Below, piece by piece: positions 46,440 to 58,005 of a DNA stretch of 64,000 nucleotides. The notes under the pieces are model-generated. The model saw only the letters and a list, made by a program, of their open reading frames with translations, did no database searches and was not told the DNA's origin. This DNA comes from Nemertoderma westbladi (lineage: Eukaryota; Xenacoelomorpha; Nemertodermatida; Nemertodermatidae). Location of the stretch: NCBI GenBank assembly GCA_032718475.1, contig JAUCBJ010001873.1, positions 1 to 64,000 of the forward strand, in the 5' to 3' direction. The first letter of the stretch is position 1, and the number at the start of each line of letters is the position of its first letter. Both the position numbers and the translations under genes were made by a program.

Positions 46440-46493
46440 TTTAATGACACGGCCACCGGAAAGCTTCCTTGAAGAAACGTGGCTGTCGATATA
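46440..46493 (+). promoter_or_regulatory. SECIS element, type 2, in the deiodinase 3' UTR
   Basis: The element directs Sec insertion at the upstream TGA through SBP2 and the Sec-specific elongation factor. 5' core ATGA is at 46,444-46,447. Helix II pairs ACGGCCAC (46,449-46,456) with GTGGCTGT (46,479-46,486), 8 bp with one G-U. The 3' core CGAT is at 46,487-46,490, giving the tandem G-A pairs. The unpaired apical AAA is at 46,460-46,462, and a small extra helix CTTC/GAAG (46,464-46,474) makes it type 2. It starts about 110 nt after the stop codon. Confidence 0.9.
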
Positions 46494-48132
46494 TAATGTA
46501 TTTTTCTTGTATAACTGGTAACTATATTATAACGTGATATGTTTGTTATATTTAATATTAAGAATATATTTAATTATTAGAAATGGCTTGAAGCAATAAA
46601 ACAAACTAAGATTGTTGCACTGATTTTTCATGACGTTCTATGGGAGTTTATAATATCGGATACAAAGGCACTTGCACTTTTATTGCAGACCATGTTCTAT
46701 GCTCCATATTCTAACTGAATTATGGAGCATGGCGTGGGCTTAGGAGTTTTAATTTAATTTGAAGTGACAAATATAACTATAAGATGAACCAGAGTTTGTT
46801 TAATTTATAAAATTTATGAATTTAATCGAAACGTTTTAAACAAATTGCAAATTTTTTATTATTTTTATTGTAATTTCAGTAGACCTACCGGTACATGTTA
46901 TAATGTGTGCGTATGGTGAACTCATATCTTTGGTGCGGACGAAGGGGGGTTGGGGGGTGTACAAAAAGGAGACAAAGAAATGTAAATCTTGTATTGGCAT
47001 CGTGGAATTTATTTAGAATACTGTATATTATATTTATTAATCATATACAGTATGTCAATAAGTAATAATTTTTAATATTGATAACGAAATCAATTATGTA
47101 TGTAATATCAGCATACAGTATACCTTACATAGGCGGCGGAATAAACGCCGATACTGGGTTCACCCTATCATTCAAGAAAATGTTGTCACGCGGCGTTATC
47201 GGAAAATTTTATCAAGATGTGCGGGCAGATGAACATAAGTTTTTTGATTATACGATACTGCCAATTCCATCTTTTGATGAATTACTATCATCTATAGAAC
47301 CTCATTATATGCAAAAGTGTTAGCAAGATGAGGAAGTCTATACCGTGTTATGAAATACTACTTCTTACTCAATTAATGTAGCCGCTATAAATTTATAAAC
47401 ATCTTCATTACTTCTGATTGGCTGCCAATGCTAGAAATGCCAGGTTTCAACTTTCATGTAAGATAGAACATAAGGACTAGTGGCTTTTGAAAGTTGACTG
47501 TTTATGTGTGAACGTCCTCTTAGGCTACAATATGTTGTATCTTTTAATTGAAAGTTGAAAGCTCATGTGTGACCCGGGCCTAATCATCATAATTTTACAT
47601 TATTGTAAAGTATTTAGAATGCACTCAATTTTAAACTTACCGTACTCAAATATGGACTATTTTTTTTAACAGTATGTCTGTCCAGTATAAATTAATTTTA
47701 ATCCAAATGTTGGAATTAAGTGAATCTAACTTCCCCTATAATAATATTTTGCATTCTTTGTCGGATTGTTGGTAAGAAAAGAACGATAAATGGTGAAAAG
47801 TTACAAAATATTGCATTCTACTGTATGACACTACAGTTTGGTGAGCAGTATAATAGTTAATAATGAACTGTATAATATTATACAGAATTCATACAGTAAC
47901 AACAATAACATTGGCTGGGGGGTTCATAATGTCTTACGTGTCATAACACAATTGGTGCCAAGAGGAAGGCCCTTAACAAGCAAAGAAAAAATTTGGTAAA
48001 TATCCAAAATTATACCTTAAAACACGTGTAACAAGTGTAAAGCCTGTTGAATTACCTGTTTCGAGTTTAGTTTGTCTTACAAACAGCAATATAAACTCAA
48101 ACAAAAATTACTTTTCGAAAAATTTATGTGAA
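46494..48132. other. Intergenic between deiodinase and cyclophilin
   Basis: ATTAAA- and AATAAA-like sequences (around 46,590-46,600, caataaaac) may end the deiodinase mRNA. An 81-codon open frame at 47,078-47,323 has no recognised domain and no splice context. The sequence just before 48,133 is AT-rich and presumably contains the cyclophilin promoter. Confidence 0.45.
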
Positions 48133-48807
48133 ATGGCACGATTTGCTTTGTTTAGATTTATTATTTGTTTGATATCTTGCTTAGCAACGTATGCGGGGAA
48201 GTTTACCGTCACGCATAAAGTGCGTTTCGGAATAAGCGTGGCTGGAAAGGATGAGGGATCGATTGAGATGGGGTTGTTTGGAGAAACGGTTCCAAAAACC
48301 GTGAAGAATTTCGTAGCCCTCGCTAACCACACCTACGGATACGGGTACAAATATTCGCAATTCCATCGTATCATACAGAACTTTATGATCCAAGGAGGGG
48401 ACATCGTGGAAGGAGATGGAACTGGAGACAAAAGCATCTACGGAGAGAAGTTCGACGATGAGAACTTTGAGTTATCGCATTACGGCGCGGGTTGGGTGTC
48501 CATGGCGAACAAAGGAGCGAACACGAATTCGTGTCAGTTCTTTATCACCGTAGTCCCAACCCGGTGGTTGGACGGACATCACGTGGTCTTTGGGAAAGTG
48601 TTCGAGGGGATGGATCTTATCTCGGTCCTGTCACACATGACCACGGATAAGTTTGGAAAACCGAAAGTTAAAGTTGTCATCGCTGAAGTAGAGGTTTGGG
48701 ATGTTGAGCCGTACGATATAGATAACCCCGTAGTCGATGATGATGATGACGATGACGTTAAGGATGAAGACGATGTTCAACTTGGTACTGATGATGGAGA
48801 ACTGTAG
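48133..48807 (+). CDS. Secretory-pathway cyclophilin (peptidyl-prolyl cis-trans isomerase, PPIB-like)
   Basis: Catalyses proline isomerisation during folding, probably in the ER. 224 residues: a signal peptide of about 21 residues ([20 protein letters not shown]), then the cyclophilin fold. Catalytic and cyclosporin-binding residues are in place: Arg79 (FHRIIQ), Phe84, Met85 and Gln87 (NFMIQGGD), a second Phe (QFFIT), Trp145 ([11 protein letters not shown]) and His150. [12 protein letters not shown] and GWVSMANKG are also standard. Compared with usual PPIB proteins, the C-terminus is extended by about 30 acidic residues (a run of seven Asp encoded by GATGATGATG repeats) and ends DGEL rather than a canonical ER-retention tetrapeptide. 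The gene has no introns here, whereas vertebrate PPIB has several; it may be a retrocopy, but no poly-A tail or target duplication was seen. Confidence 0.95.
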   Translation: MARFALFRFIICLISCLATYAGKFTVTHKVRFGISVAGKDEGSIEMGLFGETVPKTVKNFVALANHTYGYGYKYSQFHRIIQNFMIQGGDIVEGDGTGDKSIYGEKFDDENFELSHYGAGWVSMANKGANTNSCQFFITVVPTRWLDGHHVVFGKVFEGMDLISVLSHMTTDKFGKPKVKVVIAEVEVWDVEPYDIDNPVVDDDDDDDVKDEDDVQLGTDDGEL

Positions 48808-51800
48808 AAAAGAGAGATATTTAGTGATCCGAGATTGATTGATCTACAGTATATTTGATGTATGTAAGACATTGTGATATATCAGTGCAAATAATTAAAT
48901 GTGTGTGATATATTGAGTTACTGTATTTTGTGTTTTTACCATACAGTTATAGAGTAATAGTAGGCCTATAGTTAAGTTAAAAGGAGAGTTAAAAAGTATA
49001 CCATTATTATTATTATGTAAAGCACAGACCAAAGGAATTAATAATCCCATGGTCTGATTTTTAGTGTAGGTGCCTTTTTGTTTGCAGAATTCAGTACATT
49101 ACCGGTATATCTTTCACCAATGAATTGTCTAACTCTAAGATGCATTTTGTATTACACCTTGTCATGAAATGTATCCTAGTGTCTTAGCGTGCACGAACGG
49201 GGGGGGGGGGGGGGGGGGGGGGGATTCCTGCACCCATCCCATACCACATTTTTTATACAAAATTTTATAAACAAATTTTTATAATTACTTAATGATTTTC
49301 GTAACGAATTATAGAGAAACCTCTAGCCGTACAATGTGCTGCACATTCTCAATAAATAATATACAATAACTAATTAATCTGCTGGACAACAGTATTACCG
49401 CCATATATATTTTATTTATCTTAAGTAATTTAAAATACTGCAACACGAATTTCGGTGCATTTATAATGTATAGATAGCCGTAACCTATAGGCCTACACCT
49501 ATACATATACTGTAGTACAGTATTTACCGGTGCCGCCGTTATATACAGATGTCATTAAATTAAGTAAATATATAGTTTTGTCTTTCTATTTATTTATATT
49601 TATTTATTTTATTTTTTCCTTCAAAAATGTTTCCAATCGATTGCACTACTAGTCGTACCGCAGCCATTCTTTGCTCTTGCGTTGTAATTTGTTGGAAAAG
49701 TGTCATTCCGTGGCGAGATTTCAAATCTGTAAATGCCAGATACTATATGCTAGGTACTATAATACAGTAGTAGGGGCCTACTACTATTATAGTGGGTCAT
49801 GAAAATATCTCAATTTCGATTGAGATGTTCTGTATATAAGAATGATATAGGTGATCTTAAGTTGTATTTATTTGTAACTGCGCGAGTGTTGGTAGTTAAT
49901 TATTTCCAAAACCCATATTAATAACATGCGGTTGTTTTTTAACATTATATTGCCATATTCATTCATGCTTGCATTACGATATAACAGAGAACTACTGTAT
50001 ACATACAGTACTTACATATTAAACCAAGACCATACCATACCTCTTTGCTCCAGCACCTCAAACGTTCGATCAACTGTGTAAATCCAAAATTGATTAAGAA
50101 ACATCTTATACTATGAACAATGTAGAATATATTTCAAACAAAAAAATTATGAAGCACAATAGGCCTATTATTTATCACGTCTCAAAATTATTACAGTACT
50201 CTATGTGTTTGACAACGGTGTGCATACGGCCAAAAGGAACTAAGTTATATTTTCCTTACAAAAAAGTTTCTACAAACTTATGTTTAATTTATCATTCAGT
50301 TGCCTTACAAAGTAACATAGTGGAACTGTTCGAACACTACATATACTGTAGAACCATACAACATTATCATACCAGTATTATTATAAACCCTTTGCGTTAT
50401 TACATCGGGTATACAGTATAATTTTACTTTCAGTATTTGCATGTGACCCACGGTAAGGAACCAGTAATGGATCACCATATCAAGCATTACCTTTAAACGA
50501 ATGTGTAGTAAGACGCGAGGGAAGCCAGCAAATAATGTTTAAAGTTGTTCAGTGTTGCAAATATGAAATGCCTTGGTTTTTCTCTGATAATCAAACACTT
50601 TGGCCTTTGGGGCCCCACTGGTTCAGAGGTACAAAAGCAGAGCAGACCGCCCTGTAAATTTTAATTGTAAGGGATTTATGATATATTTCCGAATATTTAC
50701 TTTAAAATAATGTTTATAATAACAAACTATTAACATACCATACCATAACATACTGTATATTATATAATAATAATTTTAAAAAAGAAAAGCAAAGTTATCT
50801 ACAGTCCGTTAAGCCAGGGATTACCACACAAACTCTGACGACTTATTTCCAGTGCGGTCCCCCAAGAACTATAGGTCTACAGTATACACCACAGAGGAAA
50901 CACCAATACTACTGTAATTCAGAACTGTAATTGAACATTAAAATTTTGTCTTATATTTTATAGTTTTATATTATTTTTGTGGGATGCCCTCTTTCTGTTG
51001 GAGCAGTGAAATGGACATGGGCCGGTTTTTCAAGGCCGGCCCCTTGGATTTCGGCCCGCTTGGTTGTACGTAATCTATTTAGTTGGTCATGTGAGCGTAT
51101 TTAATTATTCATCACTAAATCAGCTAATTAGTAATAATGACAATAAATAATAATAATAATAGTACCGGTACCGTTGCTATTACTAGGCTATATCCTGCAA
51201 TCTCCACAATATTTACCAAACGTGTTAGTACTGTAGTAGCTAGTAGGTTCTTTCCTATTACTCCGGATTACTGATTAGTGAACCGCGCTGCTTGACTGCC
51301 TGAGTGACGGCTAAGTGCTGAAGTGTTGAACCTGAAGTGGTATCGCTTACTGCAGTACTGATGTACTGACTTGTCCATTGTCACTTGTCAGTTGGTAGGT
51401 CAGTAGGTAGGCCGTAGGCCGTAGGCAGTAGGCGAGTAGGGGGCCTGACCGCCCTCACAGTTCAACAGTTGCAATGCCAGAATGCAGTACAACCAGACAA
51501 CAGTAATCAGTATCAGTAGGCCTAATGGAACTGATACCAGATACAGACAGAGATAGGTAACGATATAGGCCTACCGATTACAGAACTGCAGAAGCAGTTC
51601 TCCTGACAGCCTGACTGCATGACCTGAACTCTTTATGCTTTACTGCAGTACTGCTTTAAGCACAAAAGTACAACCCATATCAGCCTGCCCGCTGCCCTAG
51701 GCCTAGACTAGTAGACTGCTGGAGCTGGACTGGACTGACAGACAGAACAGCCAAACAGCGGAACTATCAGAACCTAACCGGTGCGGTACCTGCGAAATAG

Positions 51801-51863
51801 CTTCATACTGTCATAATAGGCCTATCATAATCCCAAATCCACCGTGCACTCTCCACCACCGGG
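48808..51863. other. Intergenic between cyclophilin and LysM gene
   Basis: An ATTAAA at about 48,893 may serve cyclophilin polyadenylation. Contains a 25-nt poly-G (49,199-49,223). 51,240-51,860 is less AT-rich, has repeated CTGACTG/GTAGGCCGTAGG-type words, and is probably the promoter and 5' UTR of the LysM gene. No coding exon was recognised; short open frames at 50,113-50,421 and elsewhere look random. Confidence 0.5.
49199..49223 (+). repeat. Poly-G tract, 25 nt
   Basis: Uninterrupted G run, in the 3' flank of the cyclophilin gene. Confidence 0.95.
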
Positions 51864-52478
51864 ATGTCTGCCAGACATCCCGACTCAATGGGTGGCGAAT
51901 CGACCTTCTTCGGATCTGCTAGTCACAGCCCGTCCGCATTCCGCAAGGAGCAACCCAAATCGTACGGAGCCTGCGAAAGTTCCACGATAAAAACTAGCGA
52001 ATCTTTGATTGTTCACACAGTGCAGCCCACCGACAATCTACAAGGAATCGCGCTGAAGTACGGCTGTACGGTGGAGAAACTAAAACGCGTAAACCGCATG
52101 TATTACAACGATAGTTTACATTTAAAAACTACGTTATTGATTCCTATGGATCTCGACAATCCCAACGCTACTCAGGTTACGGAATCGCTTTCTTTACACT
52201 TACACAACGGAAACACCTCGCCGAAAAATCAAACCTCGCAGTCTCAGTCCTTAAACGAATTCCTCCAACGCATAGACAGTCAGACATCCCGGAGTAGAGA
52301 GTTCGTAGAAAGACAAGAGCCTTCCGGTCCACCCGCACAGCGCCCAGTCGCCTCAGGGTTGCTGTTCGATAATGTCGGATTCCAGAAACGAACTAACACT
52401 AGTGGTGCTATTAAATCGGATCGGAGGCGAAGCGACCTGGTAGAATCGGCGAGGGATGGGGATTTATTCCAGTTGTAG
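51864..52478 (+). CDS. LysM-domain protein, LYSMD1/2-like
   Basis: 204 residues in one exon. A single LysM domain spans about residues 49-94 (IVHTVQPTDNLQGIALKYGC, then VEKLKRVNRMYYNDSLHLKT and TLLIP), close in pattern to the animal LYSMD1/LYSMD2 proteins (DTLQGIALKYG, IKRAN, L..IP). The rest is low-complexity Ser/Gln/Asn-rich and probably disordered; there is no signal peptide or membrane segment, so it is likely cytosolic. In animals the LysM domain of this subfamily has no established peptidoglycan-related role. Start: first ATG of the frame, 5 codons before the tract MGGESTFFG. Vertebrate orthologues have introns, this copy none. Codon use is richer in G/C than the surroundings, supporting a real gene. 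Confidence 0.9.
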   Translation: MSARHPDSMGGESTFFGSASHSPSAFRKEQPKSYGACESSTIKTSESLIVHTVQPTDNLQGIALKYGCTVEKLKRVNRMYYNDSLHLKTTLLIPMDLDNPNATQVTESLSLHLHNGNTSPKNQTSQSQSLNEFLQRIDSQTSRSREFVERQEPSGPPAQRPVASGLLFDNVGFQKRTNTSGAIKSDRRRSDLVESARDGDLFQL

Positions 52479-54445
52479 GCAACGGTGCCGGTCTGCCGAT
52501 AGCGTTGCCGGAACTGTACAGCGGTTGTACCGGTCCGGTACAACAACGGTAGATTAATAAATAATGGCTATGTAATTAATTTACGTTACTTTAATTTTAT
52601 TGTTTAGAATATTTTAGATAAATTTTAATTGTATAAAGTTGTATAAACCAACAGAAACACGGAGGCTGCTACTACCCGTCAGGCGGTACGTACCGGTACT
52701 TTAGGTCGCTACCTTGCTGGGAATGCTGATATTATTTATTTACTTTACTTTATTTCCATTCGTAAGATATTGTTTATTTATAATTCAATGGTTTAATTTA
52801 ATTACTTATATATTGTGTTCGCTTAGTTTCTACAACTGTAACGCCACGGGAAGATCCTAATTGGTTTATTGTTTTGGTTAGACTTACAACGCATTGTGGG
52901 GGGGGGGTGTGTTAGAGACTCATCTCTCTGGAAATACAATATTTACTTAATTAATTTAATTAATTATACATTTATTAACTGTAATGTATGTACAGTACGG
53001 TATGGAAGTAGGTGCCATATTTGGTGCTCCGTTTTATTTATTTGTGTTTCTAGATATATAATTATTCTGTGTATTGGAGTTTGTGCTGTTAATTAATATA
53101 GAGTTACCAGCCTCACACAGTAGCGAAAACTGTGCAACAATCAATACTACCGCTAAATATGTCGCCTTAACAAACATGGGTAGATACATTATCAATTATC
53201 TGATTGGATTAATTGTTTGTCTTACCAAATGTTTTCCAATACAATAAGTTAATTTCATGTCGATTTATTTTATATATAATAATATCGGTGCTGCTATAGA
53301 TCTAAGCGTTTTCCCCTCTGCGGTGGAATATTTTTATGTAAATGAAGAATTTCTTTGGTGTTAAAAATTCGCCTAATTTACCGATAAGTCTATCGCACTG
53401 CGGTAAATTAAATGCACTTAAGGTAGAATGAACCACGTAAATGTAAGTCGAAATATAATTGTCCTTTTAATATAGATATGAAAAACATAAAATATTAGGC
53501 AATAATATATTTAATAACTATAATTTACCAGCATCCAGGGGAAAATCTACGGAAATAACAGCTGATTGCGAGTGAAAATTAAACTGAAACCTGTTCTATT
53601 AAAAGTAAAAGAAGAACTAAGCGCATAGAATGTTTGTTCTATCTCATTCCCAATCCCTTCTCGATGTTTTTTTTTATTGTATTTTAGGTAGAATAACGTA
53701 TAACTATAACCTGTTTATTTCTTTACCCAACCCCCCACCCATATCTTTAGTTTTGTAGCTTTAGGATTAGTTACTAAGCCGATAACTTCAAATAATTTAT
53801 CAATACAACATGATGTATTGTGTATAATAAAGTAAACGCAATGGACGAAATTAATCTACTATACCCTCTTGATAATACTACCGGCTAGGCGGTGTGTGGT
53901 ACGTTGGTTCTGAACATTGAAGTCATGAAACTGATATTGTGGAAATAATTTAATACACCGCGCGAAGAAAAAACGTAAACAATTTATCAATATTCAAGAT
54001 TATCATCGGTGGTTATTTCTATTTGGTAAATCAATTCTGCTATGTACAGTTAGTATAGGAATAGCGATTCAAAAATTTGAGAGCTCAAAACGTAGTCTAT
54101 GTTTTCGTTTGAGGGACGAGCCACGAAGTTGGCGGAGCTTTAACAAACTGAGGCTTCGTATTTTTTTCGTATAATTTTTTTTATATAAATAACATTATTA
54201 TATAAAAATAACTTATAATATAATAATAATAATAACATTATTATACAATAATAATAATATTAGTATTTAATTTAGTATTTAATTTTATTAGTATTAATAT
54301 AATATTACAATATTATGTTATTAAACATTATTAAAGAAGAACAACGTGAACATATTTCGCTCGCTCCGCTTCTGTTTTACTTTTCATTTAAAGATTAGGG
54401 CCCACAATATGTTTGATTGTGATCCATTCCCTACATACCTGTGGC
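52479..54445. other. Intergenic between LysM gene and F2 foldback element
   Basis: No gene. An 8-nt G run is at about 52,900. A string of ATTATTATAT-rich low complexity is at 54,180-54,320. At 54,120-54,150 is the reverse copy of a short repeat also seen at 41,868-41,910. Confidence 0.5.
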
Positions 54446-55641
54446 GGGTGCTGGTCATCTCGCCGCAGATAATGTGCGGCGAGGTGTCTTGCGGCGAGGT
54501 GTCTCACTATAAATGCAATTTCGCCGCAAATTATCGGACACCTCGCCGCAAGTCAATATAAATCATTTATTTCTATATTTACACGAAAGCCTACTTATGG
54601 CATTGGACATTATTATAAGAAGAAATAAAATAATACGGTAAGGTTTGTTGTTCTATTATAATTACTGTATTATATTACATGTTATCATAGATACAGTAAG
54701 ACTATTTGAGTAACGTATTAGATTATAGTAAAATACGGTCATAAAGATTCATAGAGGACTATGAATGACATATAATGAGTATTCTGACATAGAGGTCAGA
54801 TCAGAATACGGTCATTGAAGTTGTTTCCATGTCATTGATTACGGTACATTGCAGCGTTACGAGTAATTCTCCAGAACACTGTTAAGTTGGCATAATGTAC
54901 TGTAACAATAACTATTTACGTCCATGTACAATGTACTAAGTACGGAAACGGAAGTAAGGCAACATAATGTAATAAGGTTAATACAGTAATACTGTATGTT
55001 TATGTTAAATCTTAATTACAAATGTAATGTTCTTAGTGTATTGATATACTTATATTTGTTGTCAGACACTTTTTTTGTTAAGAGCAAAATTATGGTCGAA
55101 TTACATTTCAAATTAATTTCCATGACATTCATAATAATCAATAATATTGCATTAAATATTATAATTTTCTTTAATTTCTTACATTACCTATTTTATTTAT
55201 TTGTGTGGAATTAATATCGCACTACCAAATCGCCAGGACAAATTTAAGAAATTCCAACAAATAATTATTTATTACATGGGAAAAAAGTAGAACTTTTTTC
55301 ACTATTCTCGAGGCATTTTTAATACGTTACTCAAATACCGGTACTCTTACTGTATCTATAATAATACAGTAATTATAATAGAACAACAAACCTTACCGTC
55401 TGACCGTATTATTTTATTTTATTTTATAATACATAATGTCCAATGCCATACTGCTATAACTAGGCTTCCCTGTGTAAATATAGAAATAAATGATTAATAT
55501 TGCCTTGCGGCGAGGTGTCCGATAATTTGCGGCGAAATGGCATTCACAGTGAGACACCTCGCCGCAAAGACACCTCGCCGCACATTATCTGCGGCGAGTG
55601 ACCTGCGGCGAAGTGGCAGTGCGGCGAGGTGACCAGCACCC
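54446..55641. mobile_element. Foldback element family F2 (GCGGCGAGGTGTC motif), complete
   Basis: Outer ends GGGTGCTGGTCA..TGACCAGCACCC are perfect inverted repeats apart from one base nearby. The direct repeat cctgtggc at 54,438-54,445 and 55,642-55,649 is an 8-bp target duplication. The arms are about 280 bp (54,446 to about 54,722) and 320 bp (about 55,322-55,641). Each begins with GCGGCGA/TCGCCGC motifs in both orientations: 5 on the left, 7 on the right, the right arm having an extra 30-40 bp of motif units. The inner part of each arm (from taatcatttatttctatatttacac inward) is unique-sequence inverted repeat. The core is AT-rich without a gene. Confidence 0.92.
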
Positions 55642-56904
55642 CCTGTGGCTAACATGAAAGTCAGCAAAATTAATTAAGTACACCATGTCCCAGAATATGT
55701 CGTAATTCAGTGACACGACCCCCCCCCCCCCCCCCCCCCCCCTAATTTTTTTACAAATCGTAATAAGATTGCGTTTAAAAAGTGTCTCCGGCGTTATTAC
55801 ACCAATCCCCCCGCAGTATTCTTCTACCTTAACAGTATACTGTAGCTGTTATAGCTCTTTTAGTATAACAATTTCCATTTAGGGATTCCTATCGAATTAA
55901 TATTACTATGTATAATGAAAGGTCGATTATCTCCAAATATTTTTTTATGAAATTGTCAACTTCAAAACTCTACTACTTCTACAATTTTTGAGCAATTAGT
56001 CTGAAAATTTCTGTGGGTGTCTACATAGCCATCCTGCATAAAAGTATCAGACAACTTTTTGAAATTTCTTGTTAATATAATTGAATACTATTTATAACAA
56101 ACCCAAAAAATTGCCTAAATTTGCAGTAAATTGTAAACTATTAATTTATCTTATATGATAATTTAACATTGAGATATTAATTATCTTAGGTTGGATTTGC
56201 CTCAAGTGCCCACCCCTCCTCCCCCCGTCTCCGGTCAACACAACACTCTGTTGTAACAGAAACACTGGAGCGCATATCATTACAAAAATAGTAATATATT
56301 CACAATCACAACAAATCGTATAATGTTTATGTTATTAAAAATGATAATACATTTATTTGCATACGAAATACTATAGTTATCTTTTTGTAACGTAGAAACA
56401 CAATATGGTGGGTAGTTTGTGTAACACACAACCATAATACAATGGATCAATCGCATGGCTATTCTACCAAATCAATTACAATGGATACATTTATCTGTAT
56501 CATAGCTTTGTTACATATTGTAAAATTACAATGCAATTAATAGGCAGCACAATAATTAAAGCACATTTATTATATTATTATACCTTACATTTACATTCTA
56601 CACAAATTAAACACCGATGGGGTATCCACTTGTACTCCACGGATATGTAGGCTAATCATGTAACATTATAGGCCACAATAGGTGACCCCCCAAGCAACTC
56701 ATCTTTATAAGACCAACTCCTGTAATCGAACACATAATTAGATATTAATATAATCAAAACAATTACTTACATATACCAAAATAAACATGGAATTAGATCA
56801 GTTCTGAATCTGAAAGCACTTCGCAGTAGGGCTACAAGTAATAAATACAAAAATAATGCGCTTTGAAAATTACTATTCCTAACGGCCTAATAATAGCTCG
56901 AGAT
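55642..56904. other. Intergenic between F2 element and paraoxonase
   Basis: Contains a 24-nt poly-C (55,719-55,742). No gene. The paraoxonase 3' UTR must extend into 56,904 and below; several AATTA/ATTAAA-like words are present. Confidence 0.5.
55719..55742 (+). repeat. Poly-C tract, 24 nt
   Basis: Uninterrupted run of C, about 80 bp beyond the F2 element. Confidence 0.95.
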
Positions 56905-58005
56905 TTACAGGTATTTAACGTCACAGAGGAGAAGTTGGTTGGTGACAGGTCCCCCAGAAAGGAACCTCCTCTTATGGGGCAAAGCAAATGCCAGACAACC
57001 CTGAATGTCCGGATCCACTCCGGACATTACCTCGTCTATGGAGACCGTGAAGGGAGCCTCGTTCCCGGACACTTTGATCCTGAGGACCTGGGCCGGACAG
57101 GCACGACCCGGATTCTTTAACGTGTCGAAGAATTCCTCGAAGCGGGAATAACAACCGAGCCATAGAGAGGAATCGTCTCGATCACGAATCACGTTGTCGC
57201 AACCAGTAGCGAGGTAGACACTCTGCACGTGGTCCAACTCGTGTGGTTGCTCCGTTGATACCTTATAAATCTCCATGGCGTTGGTCGAAGGGGTCACAAT
57301 GTACACAAACTTCCCATCTCGTGAACTCTCGATCCCATTGGCGGAAACTATTCCGGATGCGGCTATGTGTCCGCTCGCTCCGTCCCAGTAGTAAACCGAG
57401 GTGACAGGCAGAGAGAATATCGTCTCGACAAAGGCCATAACGTGTGCCGAAGGGTAGGTGTACCGGATCCATTCAGTCGCGTAGAAACTGTTGGTTCCGG
57501 TAGGGAGAACTCCATTCAACAGACCTCCTACACCCAACTCCTTACCGGTAACTGTGTTACTGAGTTCCAGACTCAACTGATCCCTGACACGGAATATTAG
57601 AACCTGTTCCCCTGATGCGGGATGAGCGACGACAAATAGGTAACTCTCGCCAGAATCAGTAGTCCATGATGCGATTCCGTGGGGAGAAACCAACTCAAAA
57701 TCTCTTGGAGATATTTTCGCTTCAACATAAGAGGCATTGTTTACATTCATATCCATCATCAGAATCCTGCCGGGTATTCTAGAACGCGGGTTGCTCGGTG
57801 AGTCCAGATAGAAACCTGAGGTTATGTAAGCGAACCCATTTGGGAGTATAGTGGCATCCTCTTCGCCCCCAAACGACGAGATGGTACGACATGGTCCAGG
57901 ACGGTGGTTGTAAATGACACGATTTAAACCTGTTAGATTAGCCAATCGAAAACCCTGATAGACCACTGCTGCCAGGATGCCCAAGAGTAAAAACGATTTA
58001 ATCAT
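56905..58005 (-). CDS. Paraoxonase/arylesterase family protein
   Basis: Six-bladed beta-propeller Ca2+-dependent lactonase/esterase family. 366 residues in one exon; the family is about 355. The hydrophobic N-terminus (about 4-18) is probably an uncleaved signal anchor as in vertebrate PONs. Calcium ligands correspond to Glu49-Asp50 (GGEED), Asn223 (SANGIE) and Asp270-Asn271 (GCDNV). The catalytic-dyad His residues correspond to His109 (SPHGIAS) and His128 (VVAHP). Cys39 (PGPC) and a Cys near the end (LLLCDV) match the PON disulphide pair. The segment equivalent to PON1 Val-Asn168-Asp169 reads LLNGVLP: Asn is kept but Asp is Gly, and the following NDHYF-type motif is TEWIRY. Substrate range may therefore differ. 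Vertebrate PON genes have about nine exons; absence of introns suggests a retrocopy or lineage-specific intron loss. G/C-rich codon use supports function. Confidence 0.93.
   Translation of the reverse strand: MIKSFLLLGILAAVVYQGFRLANLTGLNRVIYNHRPGPCRTISSFGGEEDATILPNGFAYITSGFYLDSPSNPRSRIPGRILMMDMNVNNASYVEAKISPRDFELVSPHGIASWTTDSGESYLFVVAHPASGEQVLIFRVRDQLSLELSNTVTGKELGVGGLLNGVLPTGTNSFYATEWIRYTYPSAHVMAFVETIFSLPVTSVYYWDGASGHIAASGIVSANGIESSRDGKFVYIVTPSTNAMEIYKVSTEQPHELDHVQSVYLATGCDNVIRDRDDSSLWLGCYSRFEEFFDTLKNPGRACPAQVLRIKVSGNEAPFTVSIDEVMSGVDPDIQGCLAFALPHKRRFLSGGPVTNQLLLCDVKYL

Noticed and set aside
47078-47323. 81-codon open frame
   Set aside because: Reads like protein (IGGGINADTGFTLSFKKML) and may be a fragment of a transposase, but no family could be named and no flanking element is visible.
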